DNA from: Schistosoma haematobium | Lineage: Eukaryota; Platyhelminthes; Trematoda; Strigeidida; Schistosomatidae | Length of the DNA: 64,000 nt | Assembly: GCF_000699445.3 (NCBI RefSeq) | Contig: NC_067196.1 | Span: 91,793,364-91,857,363, forward strand | Direction: 5' to 3' | Part shown: positions 27,770-39,610 of the stretch, one piece after another | How the letters are laid out: every line of letters starts with the position of its first letter | How positions within the stretch are numbered: the first letter of the stretch is position 1 | Program-made: the position numbers and the translations under genes | Notes under the pieces: model-generated | Told to the model about the DNA's origin: nothing | Databases searched by the model: none | What the model saw: only the letters and a program-made list of their open reading frames with translations

Positions 27770-28090
27770 TGGTTAAAATCATGAGTCAATTGAAACTAGA
27801 CCACCATGAAAAACCTGGGAGCACTGGACGGCCGTTTCGTCTTATTGTAAGACTTCTCAGCAGTGCACATCGACGTTCCCGCCCCCCTAACCAGATTCGA
27901 ACCCATCAACTTATAGTCTCGCGCGCGAGCGCTTAACCTCTAGACCACATCCAACCGTGTTAATGTTCAACTCCAACCAATCCACGAAATTGCACCAGAG
28001 TACACCATTGTCTTTAGTGCGCTGATATCTCACAACAGACCTGGTTGAACTCCACTGGTAACGGCTTTTCACTAGAATTTCAGGAAAGAA
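27770..28090 (-). repeat. SINE family A copy with covarying helix II
   Basis: Clear tRNA head and ribozyme block. Core CTGAGAA (G8 to A). Helix II is GTCTT/AAGAC, fully paired, where the usual copy has GTCCC/AGGAC. Helix I GCACTG/CAGTGC and ACGGCCGT are intact. Confidence 0.8.
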
Positions 28091-28203
28091 AAATTCACTA
28101 TTCTAATCTGTAATTGAATGATTTTCTTTAGCAATTAGCTTATCAGTAATAATAATGATAGTCAAGAGAAATAATGTTTGATTGCCATAAGAGTTTTCTT
28201 GAT

Positions 28204-28491
28204 GAGACTATAATATATGGACGACATTTGAACAACGTTAAGGCAACCTTGAAAATATACACCTAGTAACGAGGATTGAATGAGGGTTATAAATCAATAT
28301 GAAAAATTAGAATTATGGTTTACAGTTGATGTTTAGGTTAAGGAACTAAATTTGGTGGGTTGGGGTCATCAGGAACTGACATGAGCTTTAATGCCAAGAC
28401 TGTATTTATTCAAATGGATGAATGAATTTCATGCCAAAATCTGAGACCTTTTATCTCAAATCTGATTGGTGCATCCATGAATTATAGACTT
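28204..28491 (+). mobile_element. MITE-like element, copy 2
   Basis: Inverted partner of 25232-25520. Ends GACTATAATATATGGACGAC and GCATCCATGAATTATAGAC are imperfect inverted repeats. Confidence 0.75.
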
Positions 28492-28799
28492 GCCGTCCTC
28501 TTCAATTTATCGTAGATTTATTAATGAAACCATGTTTAAAAGGCCATGATTAAGCAAAAACAGTTTACCACTAAATAGAAACACGTTTCGAAATATCATG
28601 CCGATGCTTACTAGTTAGTGAAAGGATCTGTTCGAGTGATTGAGTTGTCATAGTGTTAGATTTCTGTAAACAGTAATCTGACTAACATCATGCTGAAAGA
28701 TTGGAATTAATAAGCGAATTGATCACTGAGCTTAAAAATAGAATAAATTGAAATCTATGTAAAATGTAGTAAGCTAATCACCATTATAGCGTTACAGGG

Positions 28800-29262
28800 A
28801 ATAAAATAAATTCACTTGGTATTGTTTACTTGAATCTTCTCATTGTTGTTTACAACTGTAATTGACCAGTCTGTTTTTGACATATGTGAATAGTGTGTGT
28901 ATTGCCTTGATATTGCCTTCATTCACAAGCATTCGAAGTAGAGATGAAAAATGGCTAGCAGTGGAATCCAGTACGCGCGTTTCATTCTATTCCAGACCTA
29001 AAAATTAGTGAGAAGATTCAAGCAAACAATACCAAGTGAATTTAAACTTCAACCCATCGCACAATCAAGTGGTTATCAGGAATCAGTAGCTAAGTGGATA
29101 ATGCGATGGTGTTTGAAGCGAATGATACTGAGTTCGACTCTCAGAGTGAACATTAACTCTGAGATGCATGTACGTCCAGCTGACTAGTCTCAACCAAGAC
29201 GAAACGCGCATCCCATATTCCACTGCTAACCACTATCTGTGTTTGCTTATAAAGAATAAAAT
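28800..29262. repeat. SINE family B foldback with head-to-tail junction
   Basis: Minus arm (28806-28993) then plus 3' body, the junction ACCAAGTGAATTTAAAC, and a full plus monomer with A box AGTAGCTAAGTGG and B box GAGTTCGACTC. Ribozyme core CTGACTA has T at position 8. Confidence 0.8.
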
Positions 29263-29635
29263 AGATATAATCCGTTATTTGTTGTTATTTCAATGACTTG
29301 TGCATTTTTTTATCCACTCAGAACTATCTAATATATGATATTCAGTCATGTATAATACACAATAATCGATCTAATTCAGCCAGTAATCAAAGTTAGACAA
29401 TCTGACATTTATTACTAGTCAGTTATTAATTAAAGCAATACATCAATCATAAAAGGTTAGATGTATTTAGATGAAAACAACTATTTTTCTTCTTCTTCTT
29501 CAGTCAATAACATTCTGGTTAGTCATAATTATGTTTAAGTAACCTTTAGCAATTTTTAAAGTATGTTGATGTAATCAATTCTTTTAATAAATGTAAGCAA
29601 AGTTTATGAATAACAAATCACAATATACTATACAG

Positions 29636-29845
29636 AACACGTGGAAGTACTGAACAGCCGTTTCATTATATTATTGGACTCCTCATCAGTGCATATCCAC
29701 CAGGAGTGAGGTTGCACACTGCTGAAGAGTCCCACAATAGGACGAAACAGCTAACCAGTGCTTCCAGGTTTTCGATGGTGAACTCACATCAATCGGTTGA
29801 TGATATCGATCAGAAACTTAATAGCCTCTACAACCTCATACTGAT
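29636..29845. repeat. SINE family A foldback, ribozyme blocks only
   Basis: A minus ribozyme block (29640-29695) abuts a plus ribozyme block (29728-29775; CTGAAGA, GAAA, helix I CACTG/CAGTG), then the A2-type tail. The tRNA head is absent and the cleavage triplet is lost. Confidence 0.7.
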
Positions 29846-30025
29846 ATACAGAATAATTGAATTAATTCTATTATAGAAATTATTCATCAATTCAGCTAAT
29901 TCATACCATTTGAAATGTGATACAATTATGTATTTTTATTTCGTTTCAACAATTTCACTTTCAAGGACTGTGCAATCATATTTATATAAGATGATGAATG
30001 GGATAAACAAGTTTGTTCATCAGCA

Positions 30026-30026
<1 letters not shown>

Positions 30027-30056
<30 letters not shown>

Positions 30057-30243
30057 GCCTGTTACCCCTTATGAAGTAGTATAGGCCACCCACCAGTATT
30101 CTCCATCGAACTCTGTCTGGACAATACTTTCCAGTTGCTATTCATTCTTTTCATGTCTGGTTCCAATTCTCGATGTTGTGTATAATTTGGCTTTCCTTTT
30201 TTCTGTTTACCTTCAAGATTCCAAGTTACTGCTTGCCTCTTGA
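30027..30243 (-). mobile_element. RTE-clade retrotransposon, 3' terminus
   Basis: Six TTAC units, then the RTE end up to the TWNLEGKQKKGKPNYTQHRE region on the minus strand; truncated at about 30243. Confidence 0.8.
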
Positions 30244-30624
30244 CATTAGTATAAGCTGTATGTAGTGAGTAGAGATCATTGAATAGTCTATTCTGGAGCA
30301 TGTAGCTGACTAAATACAAACAATCTCTCACTGATTATTTGAAAGCGTTTATAAGATCAAGCTAAATTTTCTGACGGGGTTATGCTCATATCATTTTGTA
30401 ATGCAGGAAAATTACTCTATATAGAGCCAGATCTCTATCTTTAATTACGATTCTAATTTCCTATGTATTTTCCTTCACGTCCTTAATCGTAGTTGTGTTT
30501 ACTGCTTATTTCCTCAATCATCGCCAAGTCACATATTATCTTATAATGAGTTCTTTACACTTGAATATTTTCTGTTAAAATTTATGCATTTCATTCATTA
30601 AATGACTATTACAAAACAGAAAGT

Positions 30625-30682
30625 AAGTAGTTGAAGTTAGACATTAACACTGTTCGATGCCAGCTCAGTTGTCTAGAAGTTA
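30625..30682 (+). repeat. SINE family A stub
   Basis: GTAGTTGAAGTTAGACATTA and CAGCTCAGTTGTCTAGAAG only: lead-in and A box. Confidence 0.65.
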
Positions 30683-31094
30683 TAGTAATCCCATTCAACT
30701 ACTGTATTATTTATCTGCTCACAGTAATTTAGATATTTAGTCCACTATGTAAGTTTCTGTGTGAGTCTGATTGAGCACATTTCTGTACATCAATTTTTAA
30801 TCTATTCTCCCATTGGTTGTAATACACAGACAATCAATAATTTATCCACAATCGATTAACACTTATAAATATATATGAATTTTTAAAACACACACATACA
30901 CACTCTTGTTTCCCCTGTGTGCTTGCTTCCTGTACGCTTGCGGATTTTAACAATCTTTGATAATAAAATATCTCTATAACTGGTGTTCCGGCTTTTGAAT
31001 AATCTCAAGTAAATCCATAATTCTACTAGGAGATTTAGCCTGCATTAAATATTTAGTTAACGGGATAGAATTTATTAGGGTCAGATATAGGGGA

Positions 31095-31320
31095 AATTAG
31101 CCACTATAAAGTTAAGCGTTCGTGCGTGAGACCGATTGGTCCTGGGTTGGAATCTCGTGAAGCGAGGTCGTGGATGCACACGGCTGAGGAGTCCCACAAT
31201 AGGACGAAACGGCCGTCCAATGCTTTCAGGTTTTTCATGGTGGTCTAGCTTCGATTGACTCATGACCTCAACTATTAAATTTCTATAATATACACAAAAT
31301 CCCTTTCTGAGAATAATCAT
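31095..31320 (+). repeat. SINE family A copy in NR4A intron 1, sense strand
   Basis: Starts inside the A box, keeps the B-box region (GGGTTGGAATC) and a complete ribozyme core. The 31081-31473 minus frame is a shadow. Confidence 0.8.
31174..31226 (+). ncRNA. Hammerhead ribozyme in SINE A, core intact
   Basis: CTGAGGA (31184-31190), helix II GTCCC/AGGAC, GAAA (31206-31209), helix III ACGGCCGT, cleavage triplet GTC (31215-31217). Helix I is weaker here (mismatch near GCACACGG/CAATGC). It lies in the sense direction of NR4A pre-mRNA. Confidence 0.65.
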
Positions 31321-31581
31321 AAATATATGTTTTAAAGTAGTATGAACATTGACACTAAATATATTTGATAAATATTGATAAATGGAATCGTACTGTCCTT
31401 TTAGAAATGAGAAGTTATAAGTTTTGAATTGAATCAAACGCAAAACAATAAAGATTTTTGGTTTTTTACCCAAAATTTAGAGCTTAACAGCTTTCTAAGT
31501 GTGATTAAAGTTTGATAGGACATTTTTGAAGCTTCATAGAATATTGTATTACAAGTTGAATTTCATGAAACTGCAGTACGA

Positions 31582-31743
31582 AATTACTTACTTAATTACT
31601 TACGCCTGTTACTCCTAATGAAGCATAGGCCATCGACCAGCATTCTCCAACCCACTCTATCCTGGGCCTTCGTTTCTAGTTCTATCCAATTGTTGTTCAT
31701 TCTTCTCATGTCTGTCTCCATTTCTCGGCGTAATGTGTTCAGT
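31582..31743 (-). mobile_element. RTE-clade retrotransposon, 3' terminus
   Basis: TTAC tail, GCCTGTTACTCCTAATG, to CTCGGCGTAATGTGTTC; truncated. Confidence 0.8.
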
Positions 31744-31943
31744 GAAGAGTCCTCTTTCAGAAAATCCAGTTAAAAATTACCAAAATACTCCACAGAATAA
31801 AGTTTTCAAGAAAAATAACTGAGTAAACACATCATTAAAACCACGTCTATGGAGTTCTATATAAAATGTGGAAACAGAGTCTATTTAACTTGAATAAAAT
31901 CAAAGTCGTATTCATGAAATCAGACATATATTTTGATCTTCTA

Positions 31944-32275
31944 TTTAACTTACGCCTGTAACTTCTCATAGAGGGGCATAGACCGCCCACCAGCACTCTC
32001 CATCAACTCTTTCATAGGCAATCCTTTCTGGTTCTTTCCTGTTGTTATTCATCCTTTTCATATCTAATTCTATTTCCCGATGCAGTGTGCTCATTGGTCT
32101 TCCTCTTTTCTGTTTTACATCAGGATTCCAAGTTAGGGCTTGCATCGTGATGTAATTTGATGATTTGCTCAATATATGTCCTATCCACCAACTACATCGT
32201 CTTTTCCTAATTTCCTCTTCAGCTGGAAGCTGGTTTGTTCTCTCCCATAGTAGGTTGTTGCTGATGGTACCTTCT
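31944..32275 (-). mobile_element. RTE-clade retrotransposon, 3' part
   Basis: Minus strand includes [15 protein letters not shown] and the terminus; ends near TGTTGCTGATGGTA. Confidence 0.8.
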
Positions 32276-32389
32276 ATTTAAGCTAAAAAGAAATTATGCT
32301 GCACACAGAATCATTATATTTGTTTGTGATTATGTAGAGTAAATCAAATAATGTTCGATAAGAGTAAAACATATCAAAGAAAATAACAA

Positions 32390-32745
32390 CGGTGTTAATG
32401 TTTAACTTCAACCAATTCATCAAACTGCACCTCCGTTCACCATTGTTTTCAGTGAGTCACTACCTCACAACAGACATGGTTGAACTCCACTAGTCACGGC
32501 TTCTCATCAGAACTCCAGAAAATACCTCTTGAAGCCAGTCACTGGTGAGCACACGATGATTATGATCAGAAAGGGGTTTCATGGATCCGGTGAGCGGAAT
32601 CGGGGATGCTCACTGATGAGAAGTTCCATACTAAGACAACAAAGCTGTTCAGTGCTTCCAGATTTTCCAAGATGGTCTGACTTTAATCGACTCATGAATT
32701 CATCTATTAAATTACTACAATCTTCGTAAAACCCTTTTTGTGAAC
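32390..32745. repeat. SINE family A foldback
   Basis: Minus lead-in/tail (32390-32585) joined to a plus copy starting at the ribozyme block (32603-32655, ATGAGAA core, damaged GAAA) and running through the tail. Confidence 0.75.
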
Positions 32746-32989
32746 AACAATAATATAGTTAGTAATCTACAGAAATACTTATTTTACCTTAGTATGGACA
32801 ACTGTTTTTGAGCCAATTATTAACAACAATTATTTAATTTCATTAAGGAAATAAGTTGGTCAGATCTTAATATGGATGAATATCAACATGATCAACAAAA
32901 GGTTAACATAAAGTTTAAAAAATTCGACAAAATTTTTTCATACACTTATCACGTACAATAGAAGATTAGGATGCATTAATTAGAATCTT

Positions 32990-33140
32990 AGCTAAAGGAT
33001 TCCTAGCTGGGTTAGATTCCCGGAGTAAACATCAACTCTACGATACAGGTACATCCAGCTGACGAGTCCCAAATGGGACGAAACGAGCGTCAAACTGGAT
33101 TTCACTTCTAGCCACTATCCATCTTTGCTTAATAAGTAAT
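32990..33140 (+). repeat. SINE family B (SMalpha-like) copy, sense strand in intron 1
   Basis: Degenerate tRNA head (B box GGTTAGATTCCC region near 33010), intact ribozyme, then TTCTAGCCACTATCCATC. Confidence 0.85.
33048..33107 (+). ncRNA. Hammerhead ribozyme in SINE B, core intact
   Basis: CATCCAG, CTGACGA (33059-33065), helix II GTCCC/GGGAC, GAAA, GTC (33089-33091), then AAACTGGAT. The upstream half is close to the Schistosoma SMalpha hammerhead used for the full-length crystal structure (family knowledge). Helix I ATCCAG/CTGGAT pairs with three extra A after the cleavage site; helix III is ACGAGCGT here. Confidence 0.75.
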
Positions 33141-33261
33141 TAGTCATTAAATATAAAATGAATTAAGCTTAGTTTCATCATTCTTTAATTCCATTTTAGA
33201 TGATAGTCATATGTTTTTCTATAACCAACCCAACCTAATTATTGAGTAATAAACAAAGTTT

Positions 33262-33660
33262 TAATCTGAGAAGATGAATATTGGTTAGCAGTGGAATCCA
33301 GTTTGACGCGAGTTTCGTCCAATTCAGGACTCGTCAGTTGGATGCACTTGCATCTCAGAGTTAATGTTCACTCTGGAAGTCGAACTCAGTATCGTTCGCT
33401 TCAAACACCATCGCATTATCCACTTAGCTACTGAGTCCTGATAGCCACTTGGTTGTGAGATAGGATGAAGTTTAAATTCACTTGGTATTGCTTGTTTGAA
33501 TCTTTCCATAGATGTTTAGGACTGCAATTGATCAGTCTGTTATTGATATATGTTCATACTGCTAGTTAAGACACAGTAAGCACGTATGTCAATAATAGAC
33601 TGATCAATTGCAGTCCTAAACATCAATGAGACGATTCAAGTTCACAATACCAAGTTGGAA
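33262..33660 (-). repeat. SINE family B copy and 3' body with inverted end
   Basis: Full minus monomer with A box TAGCTAAGTGGATAATG and B box region, dimer junction AAATTCACTTGGTATTG, and 3' body to 33560. A short plus stub of the 3' body follows (33590-33660). Confidence 0.85.
33288..33347 (-). ncRNA. Hammerhead ribozyme in SINE B, core intact
   Basis: Minus strand: ATCCAA, CTGACGA (33331-33337), helix II GTCC/GGAC, GAAA (33313-33316), helix III ACTCGCGT, GTC, then AAACTGGAT. Antisense to NR4A. Confidence 0.7.
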
Positions 33661-33824
33661 TCATTCAACGAAATGTTAATAAAGTGAAATGTTAATATTA
33701 ACAATTGATTCTATATGAGTAAATCAGTGTTATATACTTGTAAGTGACTCAAAAAAGTGAAGTAATGGGTAAGCAGATTTTTAGGGATTGTATTATTTTT
33801 ACAATTGTATCCACTAGTCAATCT

Positions 33825-33905
33825 AAGTTAGATTACCATTACCGTTTCATCCCAATAAGTGACTCCTCAGCAGTGTGTATCCACGAGTTCGTACACAGGA
33901 TCGAT
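33825..33905 (-). repeat. SINE family A fragment
   Basis: GTTTCATCCCAATAAGTGAC, CTCCTCAGCAGTG, ATCCACGA: a decayed ribozyme block only. Confidence 0.6.
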
Positions 33906-34062
33906 TAAGATCAATTTTTATCTCATTCTTTCATGTCCAGTCGAATTACCAAGATACCAATTGTCTAGAGAAGTAAAAGATATTTATTTCATTGTATCAT
34001 TCCTATCTTCAGCACATTCAATATTTAGATGTTTTAATAGACCGACATTTATACAACAATCA

Positions 34063-34275
34063 TTACTTACTTACGCCTGTTACTCCTGATGGAGCATAGG
34101 TCGCAGACCAGCATTCTCCAACCCACTCTGTCCTGGGAATTCTTTTCTAGTTCCATCCAATTCTTGTTCATTTTTCTCATGTCTATCTCCATTTCCTGGC
34201 GTAATGTGTTTTTTTGGTCTTCCTCTTTTCCTTTGGCCTTGAGGACTTCATGTGAGGGGTTGTCTTGTGACGATC
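34063..34275 (-). mobile_element. RTE-clade retrotransposon, 3' terminus
   Basis: TTAC tail and RTE end, truncated after TGTCTTGTGACG. Confidence 0.8.
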
Positions 34276-34434
34276 TAACTGGAGTGACATATACCGGGAC
34301 ACTAAAGGTTCATGGTTATTTTCTACATTTTGGCTACTTACTATTCACCTAAATAAATAATAAACATATTTTTTTACAACAAGATTGATTAACGCTTTGG
34401 TGTAGAATAAATCGGATTGATAATAAATGAACTA

Positions 34435-34713
34435 GTCTAGTGAACGAGAACACAAATGGGGACAACCAAATGTATCCAAACACAACATTACAGAATCTCA
34501 TAGTAAAATCTAAGATCCATACAGTAAATATTTCATTTACAAAATGTCATTCAATTGTCTCACACTTCGCTATCCCTTCATTTCCATAGTAATCATGCTT
34601 TGTTCTCTTTCTCTTCACTTTGATTTTCATTAACATTCTGCTACCAGACATTTCACTTTCGATTGATGATACATACTACTTATATCTGTTGACATCAGTA
34701 GCACACACCACAC
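34435..34713 (-). mobile_element. LTR-like repeat, about 280 bp
   Basis: Near-complete reverse complement of 61705-61980: GTGAACGAGAACACAAATGG at one end, GTAGCACACACCACACC at the other. On its own strand it starts TGTGGTGTGTGCTAC. No internal retroviral-type genes were seen; perhaps a solo LTR. Confidence 0.55.
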
Positions 34714-34834
34714 CAGTGCGATAATGAAAAATGTCATTTCATAATTCATTCCCTTCTCAACTGGAAATAACATCAACAATCACAGTCAATAATTGTTTTG
34801 AAGATTTTAAATGTCATCTGGTAATTAAGTAGCG

Positions 34835-35035
34835 TTGTAAGTAGCGAGTTGGTTTTCTACAGGATGTGGTCACTAACCCCATGCCTAACCTTCCTCCTTT
34901 ATCCGGGACTGGGACTGGCAGTAACCCCAGGGAGCACCAGACGCAGTGGCCTAGAACAGATTAGGTTGGAGAATGCTGATTGGCGACTTATGCTCTATTG
35001 GAAGTAACAGGCGAAAGTAAGTAAGTAAGTAAGAT
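34835..35035 (+). mobile_element. RTE-clade internal-deletion derivative
   Basis: Leader block (GCGAGTTGGTTTTCTACAGG...GGGACTGGCAGTAACCCC) joined to the last 70 bases of an RTE ORF and a GTAA tail. Only about 200 bases remain of a normal element of some 3 kb. Confidence 0.8.
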
Positions 35036-35261
35036 AATGAAGTAAATGATTTGCCTACTACTTCTGACGATGTTCATAAATCGTCAAATAAAACCAAAAG
35101 AAAAACATCAAACAGTATACATATAGATTAGAAACTGTAATGATGTGTTGAAATTGACTATTACAATAAATGTTTCATAGTTTCATGCTTGATAAAAATC
35201 TAAAAAAATTTCTTGTTGTTGATATATATTTTGACTTTGAAAGTCTATGTACGTAAAGAGA

Positions 35262-35350
35262 GTTTCATTTCGATGGAGTTTTATTCTCTGAGCTGGATAA
35301 TTTGGACCAAAATCATCCATCTGAGCTACGAATCTTCTCCACCATCTTAG
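35262..35350. repeat. Repeat family D mini-foldback
   Basis: GGAGTTTTATTCTCTGAGCTG followed by the inverted end CTGAGCTACGAATCTTCTCC. Confidence 0.6.
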
Positions 35351-35561
35351 AGTTTCATTTCATCTATTAAATCTCTGTATTCTGTTACGTAGAAACAATC
35401 ATTAAACAATGAGTAGTCTAGTATGAAAACGGAAAATAATCCATGAAATTCTATGCAGAAAAACCATGAATTTGTTTGAATTTATATGCAATATTACCTG
35501 ACTATGAAACTGTGGGTGTGGGGAGCTAATTGACAACATTTTTTAAATTTTAAAATAGTTT

Positions 35562-35745
35562 AAGTTAGACATTATTACCGTTGGATGCTGGCTCAGTGGT
35601 CTAAAGGCTAAGAGAGTGATATGTCGTATCGTGATTCACACTGTTGAGGAGTCCCGCAATGGGACGAGACGACCATTCAGTGCTTCTAGGTTCTCCATGG
35701 TGGTCTATCTTCAATTGACTCATGATCTCAACCATTGAAAACAAT
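35562..35745 (+). repeat. SINE family A copy with deleted B box
   Basis: A box GGCTCAGTGGTCTAAAGG is clear, but the B-box segment is missing. Ribozyme core TTGAGGA with GAGA: dead. Confidence 0.75.
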
Positions 35746-35979
35746 AAAAGTTAAGCAATAAAATGAAAAGAGTGTTTGTTGGTTTTTTATATATGTTATA
35801 TATATACGCATGTTGTATACCCAACGTATAGATAGTGGCTTTAGTTCTATTTTAATACCTCATGTGTATACAATGCAAACTTTGAGTTATTCATAGGTCA
35901 GTCAATTGACTTAAAGAAGTAGCAGATGAAAAACATAATTTATTTGTATTTTATTACGAAGACATTATTAGCACTATGA

Positions 35980-36260
35980 GCAAAGATAGATGGCGACTAG
36001 CAGTGGAATCCAGGACGCGCGTTTCGTCACACTTTGAACTCATCACATGGATATAACTGCACCCCTGAGTTGATGCTTACTCTAGGACTCTAAGCAAGTA
36101 CATCCAATTGATCAGTCCTAAATAAAACAAAACTCATTTCCTGGATTCCACTACTAGCCATAATCTATCTTTGCTTTTAATGCTTCTAACCAATTAGAGA
36201 CTTTTCAAATTCAGTTCTAAACATTAATAATAAGATTCAATCAAACAATACAAAATAAAT
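35980..36260. repeat. SINE family B foldback
   Basis: Minus ribozyme side (GGAATCCAGGACGCGCG, 36007-36023) to 36095, then a plus ribozyme side (AGTACATCCAATTGATCAG) and 3' body. Cores are damaged. Confidence 0.75.
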
Positions 36261-36316
36261 TATTATCAACACAATTTATTGACCCCTCAACCTGCACCGT
36301 CATCAACATCATCGTC

Positions 36317-36627
<311 letters not shown>

Positions 36628-37534
36628 GATCAATCAACTGTAAATTATTCATGATGAACAAATTCAAGTCCACTATATAAATACTTTATCTGACCTTAAT
36701 ATAAAAAAGTTGTATTACGGTTCTTCAACCTCTCAATTACTTTCATTCACATTTTACCTTTTGATTATCTATTCAATTATTCATTGTATCTAACCATACA
36801 CACATACACACATACACACATACATACACACACACACATAAGATGATATACATGTATAACTGCACCATTCATAATGTTTTGTCAGATCAACATAAACATA
36901 TATTTCTCTTTCCAGAAAAAGAAATTTCTTTTTTCAAAAAAAAAGATTAAATAAATAGAAGAGAACAAAAATTTAATGTTGATTATATACTACTAACTAA
37001 AATGAATAATAGTAGTAATAATAATAATAGTAACAGTAGTAATAACAGATAGAATATTCAAAATACAATATAGAAATATTGTAATAATCAATTTAAACAA
37101 ATAAATTTTATTCTTTATTGTAAACATGGGAAAATCAACAAAAGATTTAAAGGATAAATTATGTAAGAAGAAGAACAAGAACTAGAATAAGAAGGAGAAG
37201 AAGAAGAAGAAGAAGAAAAAGAAATACACTAAAACGAATGAGAATAGTTTCATAAAGTTAACACCATTAGTTTTATCTTCTTACTTTTCGATCACCATCA
37301 ACACCATCCCCCTCCCACCCTTGGATTTTTTCTTTGAAAAAAAAATCAAGATTTATTTTCATTTGGTCAAATGGAAATTTCCCTATTCATAGAAATAGGA
37401 AAACAATTCATATATATGTATATGATTTACTTTGATTTCACGAAAAATTCAGAAACTCCCTATAGTAAGTAAACATAGGAAAAAGGGTCATGTTTTCAAA
37501 AAGAAAAAGGGAAAAATCCAACGAAATATATATT
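36628..37534. other. No gene recognised; simple repeats
   Basis: CA/ACAT run at 36797-36839, GAA run near 37190-37220, A- and T-rich stretches. No coding feature. Confidence 0.5.
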
Positions 37535-37960
37535 TCTAATGGTTGAGATCATGTGTCCAGTGAATTTAGATCACCATGGAAAACCTGGCAGCAGTGGACG
37601 GCTGTTTTGTCCTATTGTAGGACTTCTCAGCAGTGTGCATCCACGATCACACCTCACGAGATTCAAACCCAGGATCTGTCAGTCTCGCACAAGGGCTAAA
37701 CCACTAGACCAGGGAGTAGACATCCAATGGTGTTCATGTCTAATTTCAATCTATCCATGAATGACTTTGCATCTATTCATTCATTGTCTGGGGTAGATAC
37801 CTATCTCTACCTGATACGAATTCGACTTCACTGGTCAAAGCTTTTTACTAGAACTCCAGGAAATCATCTTGGTGCTAGGTTTTCCATGATGGTCTAGCTT
37901 ACATCGACTCATAAATCCAACTATTAAAATTACTATAATCTTCACAAATCTCATTCTGAT
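37535..37960 (-). repeat. SINE family A copy
   Basis: Ribozyme block with core CTGAGAA (G8 to A), AAAA for GAAA, and helix II GTCCT/AGGAC fully paired. tRNA head with B box GGGTTTGAATC (minus), lead-in and tail follow. Confidence 0.8.
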
Positions 37961-38221
37961 CATAATTAATGAGTCATTTGTTAATTTTATAATGTACTAG
38001 TATCCCTTTATTCACCAGTGAATATTAGGATGTACTGAAGAGTGATACTTCTTAGTTATCAAGCTTGATTAATGATTAATTGTAGATATGATGTCAGTTT
38101 AGATGGTGTTCACAATGTGTTCTTTTTTTGTTTTTAGTAAATGAAGTTGTAATAGGCAGTTTTTTTTGCTTATTTTGATATCATAAGCCAGTAACAATCA
38201 ATTTGTTGCGTAGATATGAAT

Positions 38222-38402
38222 TAATCTAAGTTAGATAAACAATAAGAACCTGAGCATTGGACGATCGTTTCGTCCCAGTATAGGATTTCTTAGAATTGCA
38301 CACTTGCAACACCGCCACTGCGGATTGAACCCATGATTTTTAGTTTCACACAAGAACGCTGAATCTTAAGACCACTGAGCTGTGATCTAATCGTATGTAA
38401 CT
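38222..38402 (-). repeat. SINE family A copy, old
   Basis: GGACGATCGTTTCGTCCC, GGGTTCAATCC (minus B box) and ACCACTGAGCTGTGATC are recognisable; many substitutions. Confidence 0.65.
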
Positions 38403-38934
38403 CCAATTTTAACATAATTGTCCAGATATAATAAGGAATTATATTGAGAATAGTATGATCAAATATTAACTTCCTAAGTTGTTTACACTGAAGAATTAAA
38501 AAAGATGTCTTGATAGATGAATAGGTATATGAGAATAAATGAGATAGAAAGATAATTGATCAAACTATCCATCCTGGTAACGTGTAATTTCGATTAGAAA
38601 GTCAGATCATCTTAATACCAAATATTTCCTGTTGAATACTTCCAAATAAGATTTGAACTTCTGTTTCAAGGATAATACATCTACACAGTTAGGTACAATA
38701 CAAGTAATAAAATAGTGTTTGACGTTTTTGAAATTACGATGAAGTTAGCCTCATGAATTGTATTAGTGATAGCTGACTAAGATCATCGAATCGTAATAAT
38801 ACTATTCATTTCACCTCTGAATGTCAGTTAAATATGAATGTGATTAGTGATAAGAGAATAACATGAATAACCAAACCACCAGCCTTTTAATGATTGAATA
38901 CTTCTATGTGTCGTTCATCCTTAAATTACGTTGA

Positions 38935-39045
38935 CTAATCACTGAGCAGGGACCAATATCATATTATTATAGTCCTTAGTGCTGATCGAATTCTGTCGAA
39001 CTATTCAGAATGTGGCCTTCGGTCAAGTAACCCAACATAGTATTT
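38935..39045 (-). repeat. SINE family C fragment
   Basis: CTTAGTGCTGATCGAATTCTG and AGAATGTGGCCTTCGGTCAAG match the minus arm at 59320-59390. Confidence 0.55.
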
Positions 39046-39189
39046 CCTATATTTTGATATAACCTGTGTTTCATACGAGTTTGTACTTATTAAGTTAAAC
39101 GTACTTTAAATGATACCCTCCTTGAATTATTAACCCATTTTATCGTTCACCTATCCTTGGGACATCAAAAGTTTTGTATACTAATGTTA

Positions 39190-39610
39190 TAATCGGAGAG
39201 GGTTTTTGTGGATATTATAGTAATTTAATAGTTCGATTCATGAGTCAATTAACGCTAGATTACCATGGAAAATATAGAACTACTGAACGGCGGTTTCATT
39301 CTAGCATGGGACTATCCGGCAGTGCTCATCCACGATCCCGCCTCGCGAGATCCAAACCACCGAAGATAATGATGGACAATGACACAATTTCGTAGATTGG
39401 TTTAAGTTAGACATTAATACCGTTGGATGCTGGTCAGATCAGTGGTCTAGAGATCAAGCGTTCGCGTGCAATACCGATAGGTCTTAGGTCCAGATCTCAC
39501 AAGGCGGGGCCGTGGATGGGCACTGCTGAGGAGTTTCATGCTGGGACGCTCTTCAGTGCATCCAGGTTTTCCATGATGGTTTAGCTTCAACTGACTCATG
39601 AATTCAATTA
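39190..39610. repeat. SINE family A foldback
   Basis: Minus ribozyme and B-box side (39195-39358) abuts a plus lead-in, tRNA head and ribozyme block (39513-39560). The plus core has CTGAGGA but has lost GAAA by deletion. Confidence 0.75.
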
